From contig NZ_JHYA01000006.1 of NCBI RefSeq assembly GCF_000621545.1, positions 124,001-188,000 on the forward strand: a stretch of 64,000 nt of DNA. Direction: 5' to 3'. Positions 17,823-32,800 of this stretch are shown here, piece by piece; position 1 is the first letter of the stretch, and every line of letters begins with the position of its first letter. The notes beneath the pieces were generated by a model. It saw only the letters and a list, made by a program, of their open reading frames with translations, searched no databases and was not told the origin of the DNA. The DNA comes from Anaerovibrio lipolyticus LB2005 (GTDB lineage Bacteria; Bacillota; Negativicutes; Selenomonadales; Selenomonadaceae). The position numbers were made by a program, and so were the translations under genes.

Positions 17823-20800
17823 ATGTCGCAGTCAGGAAAATATCGCAAAATGATGAGAAAACACGCTGCTGAACATGACTATAAACAGGATAGATACGCA
17901 TACAATATTTTGGCCAGTAAAATTGTGCTTGGCCTTGCTTTGGGGTGTCTTTCTGTCTTTCCTTCCGGAATTGCCTATGCTGATGAGGCCCCTGCAGAAA
18001 CGGAAATTAAAACTAATATTACTGCCATAGATGGGCAGAAATCTACCATTGTTAAAGAGGATAACTTATATAAGATTTATGCCCAGTATGTCAGTGATGA
18101 TCATCTGGGAGTCAACCGGTTTAAGGATTTTTCTCTGGGAAATGGTGACCGGGCTGATATGTACTTCAATATGAAGGACAGCACTAATTATGCCAATACC
18201 TTGGTAAATATGGTTAATAACGAGGTTAATATTAATGGCGTATTAAATGCTGTCAAAGACGGTAAAATCGATGGCAATTTGTATTTCCTCAGCCCTGACG
18301 GAATAGTCGTGGGCTCTCAGGGGGTTATTAATGCTGGCAGTTTTACTGGCATGGTGGTACAGAAGGATGCCTTCAATGAGTTGTTCGAGGGCGAAAAAAA
18401 TAAGAACAAGAGCAAAGAAGAATTTAAGATAGATGATATTACCGCTCTGATGGCCAGTGATGAGGATAACAAGCCTGCTACTACAGGTAATATTGAAGTA
18501 TCTGGCCATATTAACACACATAGTGGGATTGTTCTGGGAGCCGGAGTTATTGACATTAACGATGGTGCTCAGCTAAAAAGCATTAGCAATATTCAGTTTG
18601 AGAATGTTGTTAACAGCGAAATTGCCCAGCAGATTCCTCAAGGCTTAACGGCCTCCCAAAGAACAGATGGTAGTGGAGATATTGTATTAAAGGCTGCCAG
18701 CTTCAAAAACGTAGATGACAGTGAACTGCCTGCATTAAAGGCTACCAAGGTAAAGGATAAGGACGAATACGAGTTAAAGAACTGGGATAAGTGGGGAGAA
18801 GGGTGGCTCAAGGAATTATTTGCCGCTGATAATACGTCTTCTGTTACCAACAAGGGTAAAATAACTACTGATAGTGCGGTAAAAATATCTGCGGATGCCA
18901 ATACTTCCTACAAGGAAGGCCAGATATTTGAATATCTTCAGGACCAACGGACCAAGGATTTAGTTCAGAAGAAGATTCGTGAGTCAATAATAAAAGATGC
19001 TGTTTTGCGTAAAGCTATGGCTCTTTACATTAAAAAAACCTCTGGGAAAGAACTAGCGGATTCACTGGAACCTAGCTCTGCTGAATGGACCCAATGGATA
19101 GACCTTTTCCTGTTGGGCATTATGGAAGGCACTGGCAATCGGTCCAATGAAGCCAGCGTTTCACTGGGGGGCACGATTGATGCTGAATCCTTGGATGCCA
19201 AAGCCTCAGCCAATCTGACCATGGATGTGAATGCCAGCGTTATGGCCAGAGCCTATACCAATGTAACGGGAAAGAATACCTCTGAGGTTACGGTAAATAA
19301 AGGTCTGGAGCTTAAGCATGGCGAGGAAAAAATTGATGGTGTTAATCTGGCGGCGGATACCAATACCACTATTTTGGCAACTGCCAAAGGTTTGAATGTT
19401 CAGCGGAAGGAAGGCGATACTACCACTAAGCTTCCGTCTGTTTATGGTGCCGTGACTATTGTCAACTCCGAAAGCAGTGCAAATGTCAAGGTCAACGAAG
19501 AAATTGATACTGCCGGGGAATTTAAAGCCACAGCTAGTATGCAGGAGGATATGGAGGTTACAGCCTCCTCGGCCATGAATGAGGAAAACGGTGTATTATC
19601 CGCCGGTGTGGCCTATGTAAATGACAAGACCAGTGCAAATGTTATCATCAACAAAGATATTTCCGCCTCATCCATTGATGTCAGTGCCAATAATACTGTC
19701 GCTAAGGATCTGATGACGGTAAACAATACCTTGGGTGTAATGTCGGGGCAGATATTTGATGGGGATACTCAGCCTGTGGAATTAAAGCCGCTGGATAGCA
19801 GCCAGAAAAGCTCCCTGAATAAGTTCTTTGATAAATTGGTGGACTATGGGGATGAATTGGTAGGCAAGCTGAAAAAATACGGCGATGCCGGGGCCACTGT
19901 GGGTATTTTCAAGCAGGAAAACAGCAGTAGCGTAGAGATTAACGCTGCTCTGGAGGCCATTAATGGTAATGATGAAAATGGTGATAATAAAGGCAATATT
20001 AATATAAATGCGGAAACAATGATTGGCGGCACAGATGATGACGGCAACCAAATCGGTGGTTTCCACATGAATGTGGTTAACTCCATGACCCACGCCAAGA
20101 GTTCGGATGGCAGTGCTGCCACCACCGGAGCTCTTATTAATGCTGCCGTACTGGTGGACAATGTAAAAAATAATGCCACTGTCAAAATAGCAAATGCTAA
20201 AGAGTCTAACGAAAATGATGACGATGCAAATGATGAAATTGATGAAATTGATGAAAATGGTGAAAATCCTGTAGCTTCCTTGTATGCTTCCGGCAGTATA
20301 AACATTAACGCCCAAGCTCACATGGACTATAACCCGGCTGCTGAAGGGCTGTATAATGTCAAGGAAGCCTGGAAGCAGGTGAAAGAATCCTATGAGGCAA
20401 TAACTAATCTTCCACAGGATATAAAGGATGCCTATAAAGCTGCTTTGGAAAATTGGGATGAAAATGTTAAAGCCATCGATTGGAGCGACCCTACTAAAAT
20501 TCCTTCTACACTATCCAATTGGGAAAAGCTTAAGGAAGCCATTGATAAGGTTAAGGAAGATGGCGAATTGGGTCTGGATATTAAGGCGCGTCTCATTAGC
20601 ACAGCCGAAAATGCCCTTAATCTTACCCATCCTTCAACTTATACCCATTACCATGTTCGCACTGAGTCCAAGAACCAGTCTGAGGATGGTTCCGGCAATT
20701 TCACTGCCACTGGCTCTGTGCAAGTAAACGAATTACAGAACAATGCCGCCGTTTTAATTGGCGAAGAAAAATTCATTAAAGCTGATGGCAATACCGGTAT

Positions 20801-23800
20801 AAAAGCGGAATCTGGTACCTATACAGTTACCCTTACCGGTAAGGGGGGCGAATATGGTACTCTGGATCAGTCTGGCAAAGTGGGCATGGGGGCTAGTGTA
20901 GCTCATCAGGAGATAAACGGAACCGGCTTGGTTATGGTGGGCAAAAATACCATAATTGAAGGCAATGCAATAGATATTAATGGCGTCAACAATATGAAGC
21001 AGGTGGATATTGTCTATTCCTCCGGCAAGGCTGATACGCTTAATATCGGCGGTATGGTGAATATTGTAAAGGGCACAGGCAACAGCATTGTGTCTATTGA
21101 TGATGAGGCAACGCTGACTGCCACCGGAAAACCGGATGGATCGGATGAAGGCAGTAATGATGGTACCATAAACCTCCATACGGAAAATAATACCACCATC
21201 AATGCCATTACCGGTGGTCTCACTTTGGGTGGACAGGATGCTGTAGGTGCTGTGGGTATTGGTGTCAACTATGTGGACTATAATACCAATAATATTGTAC
21301 AGGTGGCAGATAATGGCGATGGTATAAAAAAAGCTACGGATAAAGCTGATGACACGGAAGAAAATAAGGCGGAAAACCGCACCACCAACCGTTCAGTATT
21401 GGCCCGTGAGCTGGCGGAAAAGCTGGGCTCCGTGGATGATGATTTCTTTGGTGCGGCCACAGATTTCGAAGCTCCTATTGATGCAGAGGATGAAATCCTT
21501 TGGCAGGCCGCTAAATTGGATGTAACTGCTACAACTACCGGTACAATAAACAGTATTGGAGCTGAAATAGCTGGAACCGCAGGCTCTGACAGAACTCTCT
21601 TTGATAAGGGAAGCGACCTTATTCAAAAACTCGCCAACAAGCGTGATAAATTTGATAACTGGCTTAAAGGCAGCAAGCTTACAGACACTGTCAGTGGCTC
21701 CAATGAAAGCAATAAAGAGGCTGACGATAAGAACCTTGGCGGTAAAGGAGGCTTCAGACTGTCTGCAGCGGGAAGCGCCGCTATAAATAAGGGAATCAGC
21801 GATACTGCGGCAACTGTAGATGGAATTAATATTGAGAAAAATGAAGCTGCTAATTCTTCTTTGACTGAAGTGGCCGTTAGTGCTACTGATAACACCTTCC
21901 TTGGCTCCTTTGCCGGGGGAGCGGCTTATAATGCCCTGAAGAAAAACGAAAGTCCTTCTGTGGCCATTGGCGGGGCTGTGGGCTATGTGAATGCTGCCAG
22001 AACCGTGGATTCACTCATAATGAACACTCAGATTGAAGGAGCCGGCAGTGTTTCCAATACGGCGGACAAATCTGGTACAGAGGTGGCCAGCGGTCTGGCC
22101 CTGGCTGTTAATTCCAGCAGTGGCAGCAATCTCACAGCCAGTGGTTCCGTATCCTATAACAACGTTAATAATAATGTCAGGGCCATGATGCTTGGGACTG
22201 ACGTAAACAAAAGCTTCGAGGGTACAACCAAGACTAATATTACAAACACTGCCACAGCCAGTAACTGGCAGATTGCAGGAGCTCTGGCGGCCAACTGGAC
22301 GGGCAGTGACGGTACTTCTGCCAATCTTGGAGGCTCTGTATCCATCAGCGATCTATCCAATAATCTGGTCAGCATGATAAGTGGCGGAGAATACAAAAAA
22401 ATCGATACCTTCTATATGGAAGCTGCCAAGTCCATAAATCATCTTAACGTGGCAGTGGCCGGCAGCAAGGGAGGCGGCAAGTCAGCCATCGGTCTTGACG
22501 GGGCTGTGGCCTACAATGAAATAAATAATAATGTTCAGGCAGCTGTTCGCAATGGCACCCAAATAGATGCCAGCGGGGATGTGTCTTTGATTGCCCATGA
22601 TAAGGAGATAGAAAAGCCTAAAACCGATGCCAAAAAGGAAGAGCTGAAAGCCAACGGCATTGATGTTAATAACATTACTGACAAGTACGTTGCAACTGCA
22701 GCCAAGAAAACCATCAACAACGAAGCTGTTGTGGATGAAAACAACAACAAGGAAATAAAAGAAAATACCGATAACAATGCCAATACTACCATTCCTGGCA
22801 GCAGTCTGGTACTGAACGTGGCTGCGGGTATCAATTTTAGTGGAAATGGTGCCGGCGTAGGTGTAGGTATTGACGATATCAAGAATAATCTGTCAGTGGA
22901 TATCACTGGAGCAACCTTAAAGGGAGCTTCGATTTATACCACCACCACCAATCAGACGAAGATTGTGGGAACAGCAGCAGGTGCTTCCGTTGGTTCCAAC
23001 TACTTTGGCGGAGCAGGAGGCATAAGCTGGCACAACGTTACCAATAACAACAAGGTGAACATTACAGATAGCAGCTTGTCGGCAAATGCTGTCAGTGCCT
23101 TAGCGGATAATAAATCCAGCATTGTTAGCGTGGCCGGTCAGTTTAACGCGTCCACCAATGTTGGTGTTGGTATGACCTTTGCCAATAATGATATGAATAA
23201 TACCACCGGTGTCTATGTAAAGGGTGGGGAAATTAAATTTGGGGCCAACGACTCTGATGGTACCCTTGATTTGAATGCAAAAAATAATACATACGTCCTT
23301 GCAATAGGTGCCGGGGTTGGTGCCTCGAAGTTTAACTTAAATGGTGCAGTTGCAGTAAACGAAGGAAGCAACAGCAGTGAGGCGATTATCAGCAAAGGAC
23401 AGAAGGGTACTGAAATTGTCAATGTAAAAGGATTGAAGGTTAATGCTGAAAATACAACCTCCAAGACTACAATTGCCGGTGGCCTTAACATCTCTGTAGG
23501 TGGTGTAGCCGGTATCGGTGGTGGTGTGGCCTATGCCAATATCGGTAAAAAGAACCAGCGGGAAACTACTCAGGCCTTGATTAAGGACGCCGTTATTAAT
23601 GCTCCAAAGGATAATACTGCCCAAATGGATGTATTAGCCAACGATAAATCCAGAGCCACCACTGTAGGTGTTGGTGTTGGTATTGAGGGCAGTGTAAATC
23701 TTCAGGGAGGTGTAGCCCGTACCAATGTTTATAAAGATGTAAATGCCGGTATGGAAAACACTTCCGTAAATGAAAAGAAGGCTGCTAATCAGGAAGTTAA

Positions 23801-26800
23801 TTCCAGTGCAATTTTGAATATTAAGGCTACCTCAGATATCAACAATAAGACTGCGGGGGCAGCTTTAGCTACCGCCTTTTCAGGCGTTTTGGCCGGTGGT
23901 GTAGGTCTTTCCTTTAACGATGTGGACCAGAACACTAAGGCATTTTATAACTATCTGAACACTTCTGCGGCACAAGCCAGCAATTTGTATAATCTGGATA
24001 TTAATTCTACCTCCAATACCAAGCTGTTGGGTATTGGCATTGGTTTGGCCGGGGCAAATACCTTTGCTATTGGTGGTTCATACAGCTATAACAATATCCG
24101 TGGCAATACTACTGCGGAAATGAATAAGACAAATATAATCAGTAGCAATAATATTGGCGTTGTAGCCCAAAGTGACGATGCTATTTCCTCCATTGCAGGT
24201 GTTATTGCAGGAGGTGCCGGCGGCGGGTTTGGTGTTTCTGTGGCCAACAATCAGATCACCGGGGATACTCTGGCAGCTGTCAAGGACAGTAAATTAGTCA
24301 CCTGGACCAGTGATTCCGAAACTCCTGCTGAATTCGAGAAATATAAAATTTCTGTAAATAATGGCATGAAGTCTGCTGATAATAATCAATCTGATGGTAT
24401 TATCAGCGGTTCCGTAAGCCGTTCCACCTTTGATCCTAGTCTCCTTAAGTCTGCCCGCACAAATTCCAAGCTTAGTGGTTTGGTAGTGGACAGCAGCTCT
24501 ACCCATGCCATAGCTGCTGATGTACTTACCGGTGCCGGGGGAGCCATAGGTGGTGTAGCTGGCACATTTAACGAAAATTATATTTCCGGCAATACCAAGA
24601 CCAGCTTAAATGATACCTCTGTAAATGAAGGCGCTGATATCGATCAATATAAAAATGTATCTGTAAAAGCATCGGATTACAATAATATTGGTTCCTTTGA
24701 AATGGGGGCTGCCGGTGGCGGTAATGTAGGCTTTGGTGGTAACCAGAATAGCAATATTTTGGGCCGCAGTGTGCTTGCAGAAAGCGATTCCAAAAAAACC
24801 ACCAATGTAAGGGCCTATAATTTTGATTTACAGGCCCTTTCAAAGCAGGGGATTTCCAATTTGGCTGTAGCCGGCGGTTTGGCTGTACAGGGTGCCGCCC
24901 TTAATGCAAACCTGATTCATGATGACCTTGATATGCGTGTTTCGGCTAAGGTTAATAATCTTAATTTAGCTTATGAAAAAAATGCTAATGTCTGGGCTGA
25001 AAACGAAAGCCGTATCTATATGGATACATACGGAGTCTCTTTATCTGGTATTGGAGTCTCTGCTGGCTTTGGCATAAATCTTTTGGAACAGAAAACTGTC
25101 GTTGCGGCCAGTGTTTCCAACAGTACCTTATCCGATACTGATGGTTCACAACTGGATGATGCTGTGGCAGAGGTTAAGGCCCGTAACAACACTATCCAGA
25201 ATGCTGCTTTGCTTTCCGGTGGCGTTGCGGGATTGGGCGCCAGCTTAAATGGAACAGTCAATTACAACAAGCATACCGCTGATGTGTCCGTATCTGTTGA
25301 TAAAGCGAAAATTGAATCGGGAGAAATAAAGGTAAGTTCCTCTGACACCATAAAAGCTGATTATTCCAATAATGCTGCCCAGGTCGGTCTTTTGGGTGGT
25401 GCAGGTGTCAACAGCGCGATTACAACAATTGCAGATAAATCAAATATCAATATCAGTAATAAAAGTGAACTTTCTGCCAGGAAGGGCGTTAGCCTAAATG
25501 CGGGGATTGACCGTGATATTGATACCAGCATGCTTAACCTTTCCCTTGGTGGTGTGGCAGCCGGTGTTAACCATATAAACACCTCCATTAATACAAGTAT
25601 AACGGCGGATAAGGAATTACAGGACAAAATCAGCACCGCCAATGCCCAGGACAAGAATAATACCGGCAGCTTCGTGGGAATGAGCGCCAGCGAGCGTCAA
25701 AAATCAAGAGAACGTACTGCCTTTAAGATTGATACCAATTTGAAGGGGACTGCATCAGGAGCTAATCTTTCTGTTACTGGCTCCAGTATTAATGCTGCTG
25801 GTGGCATGTTGCACATTGACGCTACGGAGAAAAACAGGCTCAATCTGGATGCCAAGGGGGCCAGTGTGGGCCTTGGAGCCTTTGTGGTTACCCATGCTAC
25901 TGCCAATGTGAAAAATACTGCCAATGTTAATTTTGACAGTGCCACTTTGTATGGCCAAAATGTAGAGATTTTAGCCAATACCGTGGATAAACAGCGGGAC
26001 AACAATGATAAGAAGCCTGGTATTTATACTCAGGGTGCTGTAGGAACTTTGGGGACTAAAATAGCTGCCAACGCTATTAACAGTACAGTGGAAACCAGTG
26101 GTACTACCGGGATTAATGTTAAGAATACCCATATTACTACTGAAAGTGATATGAAGATTAATGCCAATAACGCCATTACCGCCAATACTAATGTATATGG
26201 TGTGGCAGCTGGCACAGCTTCGGTAAATGCAATTAATACTGGTATTACCAATACCAGCGCCGTGGCCGTTAATATTGAAAATACTGATGCAAGCAAAACC
26301 TATAGCATCAATACCACGAAGTCAGATGGCAAAATCAATATTAATGCCATAAAGACTGGTAATTTTACTGCCAACAGCACAGGAATTGCTGCGGGGCTTG
26401 CTTCTGCAGGCTGGAACAGTACCTATGTAAAGGATAGCAGTACTTCTCAGATAAACATAAAGGGGAAAAATTATTTATTCGAGGCAGATGCCCTGTCCTT
26501 CCAGACAGCCAATGCTCCGAAGCTGAAAACAGATATTGATAATCATGCCGCTGCTGTAGTAACCGGAATGGCTTCCAAGGCTACAGTAGAGGCTAATAGT
26601 AGTGCCCTGATTAATGTGGCAGACGACAACTTCTTTAGTGCCGGGTCTGTATTCTTTGGGGCTCAGGTGGGTAAAAAGGACGAAATTACGGCCACCTCCA
26701 AGCTGCGCAGCGTAGCTGTGGCTGGTATGGCTGTGCCTGGGTACAGTGGTGATGAGTCCAATATTACTACTAAAACTAATGCAGCCATCAATATTGGCAA

Positions 26801-29800
26801 GGAAGATTATTCCTATACAATTAATAATAATACCAATAACAATAATGAGAATAATTTGGAAAATGAAGATAATACCAGATATGCCACTTTGACCATTGAT
26901 GCCACCAATATGACCTCACGTCAAAATGATATCAGCAATGTTACTGTAAGCGGACTTAAGTTTGCTGCTGGTGGAATAAAAGGCACCACCAGGGCTGAGG
27001 ATCTGGTAAGTACAACTGCAGGTGGCGGTGATGTCAATAAGCTGGTAATGGGAGCAACGGGCAATTCCTATACGGATTCCTATGTACGTGGCTCCGGCGG
27101 CGGTTTGATGGACTATGGTACTAATGCCAAGGCTATCACTTATTTTGATAATTCAGCCACTGCAAATATTTATGGTAAATGGTTTGCTCAGGATAATGTC
27201 TACGTTAATGCCAAGCAGTTCGATTCCATGGATACCCAGACCTTCTCTGCCAGTGGCGGAGTGCTTCAGGGCAGCGGCGTATATACTTCACTGAATATTG
27301 GCGACAAGGGGCGCATCACCTCAGCTAACATAGCCAATGGGGCAGACATTTCCGCCAACAAGGTATATGTTGGGGCAGAAAACAACATCAATACTAATAA
27401 AAACAATAAGTATAACAGCCGTCTTGATATTACGGCAGGTAATGCTCTGGGTATGTCCGTACTGGAAAGTAAGGATGTAATCAAGAAGGGAACCCAGGTT
27501 AATATTGGTAACAACGTCAAGGTAACCACAGTTGGTACTCAGGATTATGAGGCACTAAATAAAGACGTATTGAAGAACTACGCTACAGGCCTAAATGCCG
27601 GTATAGCGGAGTCTATTGTGGTGCAGTCAAGAACGGATTACACATCTGCCAATAAGGTTACCTTAGGAACAGGGGCAACTCTGACTTCCAATGGCAGTTA
27701 TGATGTTGCCGGCGTAACCCTGGCTGCCTCCGACGATATTGACAGCACTGTCCATGCTGAGGGCAAGGTTGCTGGTGGCGCCGGTGCTGGTCCGACGGCT
27801 ATCACCGAGCATAAAATTAATCGCAGCAATGCAGTAGAAGTTAAGGGAACCATTAAGAGTAATAAGGATATAAACCTTTATGCCGGGGCTGATAATGACG
27901 GCAGCAAATCCAATGTTAAGCAGCTTACCATAGCAGATGCCCACAATGATACTGCTATTCCATTGGGATGGCGTCGTGATCTGATTGTGGAAAACCGCCG
28001 TAATAACAGCGTGCAGGTTGAGAGTGGTGCAATAGGGGAAGCTCTGCGTAATATTAACATTAAGGCTGCCAATGGTACGGAAAATATTCTTAAGCAGGCC
28101 AGCTATCATACTATTTATAGTGGCGAAGGCGGCGATGGAAAAGCCATACCTGTTGTAAAGACAGCCAGTGATGGAAATGTAAATGTTGATAGGTTTGTAA
28201 ATGAATCCACCAATTATGCCAAGGTGGACGGTTCCCTGTTGGCCGGTTTCCAGGACAAGATTAATGTTACTATTACTGGACAGGTGGTACCAAAAGACCT
28301 TCTGGGGCATAATGATATTGCTGATGTTAACGATGCTACCAAGATTGTAGAAACCCATGATGTAACAGCTAAAGGCAACAATCCATCCTATACCATTTCC
28401 ATAGTGGATGACGAGGGCAGACACTACACGGAATTGGAAAAGGCAGCGAAGCAGTACACTGGCAGCTATGCCAATGTATTAGCTGAACGCTGGAATGAGC
28501 TGAACAAGCTGATTTCCGCCTATAATGGTGAAGACGGCAAGGGCGGTGACGGCCAAACGGCTATCGCTTATGCCGGATATTTGGCTGAAATGCAGCTTTT
28601 GGAGGCAAAACTGAATTCCTTGGGGCTTATGGAAGAAAAGGTTGTTGATGGTAAAACCATTAAGGTGCCTGTTACCGAAGGTTATGATATTCCAATCGTT
28701 GCCTTGCCGGGATTGATAGAAGCCAGTGGCGGTACCATTAATGTGGATTCCAACAACTTCTATGGCAAGGGCTCTGTGGTTGCCAAGACTAATCCGGAAG
28801 TAAAGGTGGAAAATAAATCCAATGCCTATCTGGTAGTAAATGATATTACCATAAAGGATAAAGGCCAAGGAGTCATCTACCGTGACAACATAATAAAATC
28901 TGACGCCAATGGCAAGAATCAGATAAAGCAGCTGAACAGCGATAAAAAATATGATGTGTCCTACAGTAAGCTGAAGTCTGGCACTGAGGGCAATAGTGGT
29001 GTAAATATTCTCTCGGAAAATCCTTCTCTCACCGGAATTACCTTGACCGATAAGGTTACAAAGGACGGCAATATAACCTATGTTAATAGTGTCTTTAATG
29101 GCGTGGGTGCCATTGAGATTGCCGGCCATGTAAACGCCGGAACTACAGATGTAACCATTACGAATAAAAATAAAACTGGCGGCGATATCATCATCAATGG
29201 CTCCGGCTCCAAGGCCACCGGTATTGATGGTCATAGCATAAGACTGACAGCCCAGTATGGCAGTGTAAACCAGAGCTATACCAAGGGTGTGGTAAATGTT
29301 GGTTCATCGCCGCAGGAAGTGTACAAGAGTACCAATGATGCTGCCATTAACACTATTAAAGATGCTTTCTGGTTAAATAATTATACTTCTAAAAAGCATA
29401 ATGAATTGTCATATAATAGCCCTGCAGCCCAAACGGATAGTGAAAGAGCTGCAGCAAAATCCGGACGTATTGCCGGAAGCTCCATATTCATTGCGGCAGA
29501 CGCTATCAATGTAAATGGTATTTTACAAAGTGGTTATGGCAAATACACAGCAGTTATAACTGAAGAACAGCTGAACGCTGCCAAGACAGCGGCCAAAAAT
29601 CAGGACTTTAGCAAATCCAAGCTTTTTGAAGGCCGCCGTATCTATATGGTAAATGAGGGAGGCACAGACTGGGAGGCTGAACGGGCAGCTGATGGCTCCC
29701 TGGTTTATAATGTCCAGATTTTCTACGACCCTGATAATGATACTCTGTTGGCAGAAGATATTGATGCTCAGGGAGGTAAAGTATATCTTGCTGGCCGTAT

Positions 29801-32800
29801 TATCAGCACCACTGGTGGCAAGATTTTTGCCGTAGATGGCGGTGCTGATATCAGTATTGATAATCAGACGAATGCTTCCATGCAGTTGGGTAAGGTACTC
29901 AATAATAATATTAATGGTGAAGTGACATTAACAACCATATCCTTGGATAACAATGGCAAGGAGGTTGTTACTACCAAGAAATATACTACAGAGGGAGTTA
30001 CCACCTCCACTGGATTTAATCCTGGAGAGCTGAATACTGCCGGAGCTGGCCGCAGCTATACCTTTAATCCGGAGGCAAACAGCCGGTATAACTGGACGGT
30101 TGGTTCTGAATCCACCACTAATACCCATTATTATTATCGTGATACCAGTATTTTACATCTGGATTTTGCCACCTTTGAATCGGAGACTGGCAAGGCCAAG
30201 AAGACGGTTACCGTTAATGATGCCAAACCGTTGCCGAATGGAATATTCGTATCCAAAGGGACAGGTCCGGATTACAAGATTGTAGCAGACAATGTCGTGC
30301 TTAAAAATCAAAGATTAAATTATAATGTAACCTCAAAAAATAAAGTTCTTTGGAAGAATTACTATTATAACTGGGATGTTAAGACTGGTTCCAGTCAGAC
30401 TTATGTATCCAGTATTAAGGCAGATAAACCTATTGATATTAAATTTATAGGTCAGGATAATGGAACTATCAACCTTAAGAGCGGAGGAGATATAACCCTT
30501 AATGGAAATATCCGTAATAACAATACAGAAGGTACCATTGCCATTACTTCCAACAAGGGCGCCCTTAAAGCCAATAATGGTGTATCTATTTTAGGAAATA
30601 AAATTTCACTTAACGCTCAAAAGGATATTGCTAACATCAATATTGAAACCCTTGATAAGGAAACAGCTGTACAGCTGGGTGCTATTACCCGTGATGGGAA
30701 CATAGGTATTAATGTAACCGGTAATACGGAAATATCCACTATTGAAGCCAAGGGTACTGGTGATCCTATGGCTGGCAACAATAACGTTAAATTGGAGGTC
30801 AGCGGCAATATTGAGCAGATTGCTGGTGAAGGTATTATTGGTCAGCGTATAGATATTACCAGCCAGTCAGGTGGTATTGGCAATCATGACCAGGCTTTGA
30901 AGGTGCATGCTGGCCAGCAGGCACTTAATAATGATCCTCTCAGTGCCAGCGTTAATGCCACTGCGCAAAAGGATATATTCCTGGTGCAGAATACTACAGG
31001 CAACAATAAAGATAATGATATGCGTATAGGGGTCATTCGTTCTGTGGCTGGTGATGTAACACTGACCAATGAGCATGGCAGCTTTGAGGATGCCCTGCCA
31101 TATACCGGCGAAGAAGCCAGTGATGAAACCTCCGCCCGTATCCAGCGGTGGATTGATTCCGGCCTTATTGCGGGACCAGATCGGAATAACGCCTATATCC
31201 GTAAACTGGAAAAGAATGTTTCCGATTATGAGCATGATGTTAAGGAAAGCTTTGCTGATTATGAGCAAATGAAGGCCTTGCATGATGACCTGGAGGCTAA
31301 ATATCCGGATAATTACAATGAGAAGTGGGTGGAGAATTATTCAGAGGATTATCGCCTTGCTTACGAATCCCTGCGTAGAGAATACGAGCACTATACTGAT
31401 AGTGATGATTATTTGGCTCATTTGGCTGCAGATGAAAATAGTGACTATGCCAAGCTGAAGGCTGCGGCAGCAAATCCAACCTATAAGTGGACTCAGGATG
31501 AGCTGCTCTATGCTCTGCGCAGTGAAATGATTAATAAGGAAGTGGGCTCCACTGACAGCCGGGATAAGATTGCCAATATATCCGGCAAAAATGTCACTTT
31601 ATATGGTAAAAATATTGGCAGTAATGAGACTCCGCAAAGTATTACTTTTGACCAGCTTAAAAACGGCTATAGTGCTGGTGGCAAGACCAATGTGGACTAT
31701 CTGAAGATTTTGGCAAATTCTGATGCTTCAGATGTAATCCGCCTAAAGGACGAGAACGGAAAGGATTATTTCCGCGTGACTGGCACAGCCCCAGTTGGTA
31801 TTAATGCAACTGGAACGGTAACTGCCACTGCTACTGCAGAGGACATTTCAATGTCCGGCCGGAAGGCAACTGATGATGGAGCTGCTTCTGTGCTGAAGAT
31901 TGGCGAAGTACAGGCAGATAAGGGCTTTGTTCGAATTTTGGGCAAAGAGGGAATTGAAAATGCTTTGACAGACCAGGCCTACACCAATGTAATTGCCGGC
32001 AAGGATATCCTGCTGGAGGGTGGCGAAGGTGCAATAGGCTCCGAAAACAAACCTATCACCGTACAGGCAATCGGTGAAACAACCAGTGATCTTAGTGCCC
32101 GTTCCAATAAGAATATCTATATTAAAAACAATGGATTAAATCCTCTATCTGTGGGAAGCATATATACCCCTGATAGCGTAACTCTTTATGCTGGCAATGG
32201 TCTTGTTGGTAGTAAGACATCCATAGATGGAGTAGTTCCATACATTAATGCCCAAAATCTGTACTTGAATGGCATCAATGGTGACAGCCGCAGTGATCTT
32301 GGAACTGCAGAACGTCCATTATATGTACTGGGCAACAGTGTCAATATTCAGGCTACAGGCAACAGCGCACATTTGAAGGGCGTTAAGTATGACCCTGATA
32401 ATATCGTGCTGGGCGCCATTGACATGAAGGAGGATTTTGTACTAAATACAACTGGTACCATCACAGTAAGCAATAAGGCTGCTGCCAAAAAGATCACCTT
32501 AAGTGGTGATAAGGGCATTGTGATGTCGGAAGCTGAAAATGAAGATACAGCAGAAAGCTATATTAATGGAACTGAAGAAGTCAATCTTAAGGCTTCAGAT
32601 GGTGATATTGGCTCCAAGGATAATGCATTGAGGCTGCTTAATAATGGGGGTAAGATATCTGTTGCTGGTGCAAACGGTTATCTTATTGGCTTAGAGCGCT
32701 CTAATTTAAATACTGTTGACAATATGACTCTGGGTGCTGTTGGCACAGAAGACAGTGCTGGTATTACAGGTGATTTATGGGTTAAGAGCCAAGGTAATCT

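Noticed and set aside
19782-20321. Minus-strand frames of 150-180 codons in the first part of the adhesin
   Set aside because: They overlap each other and the sense gene, with no start context or domain.
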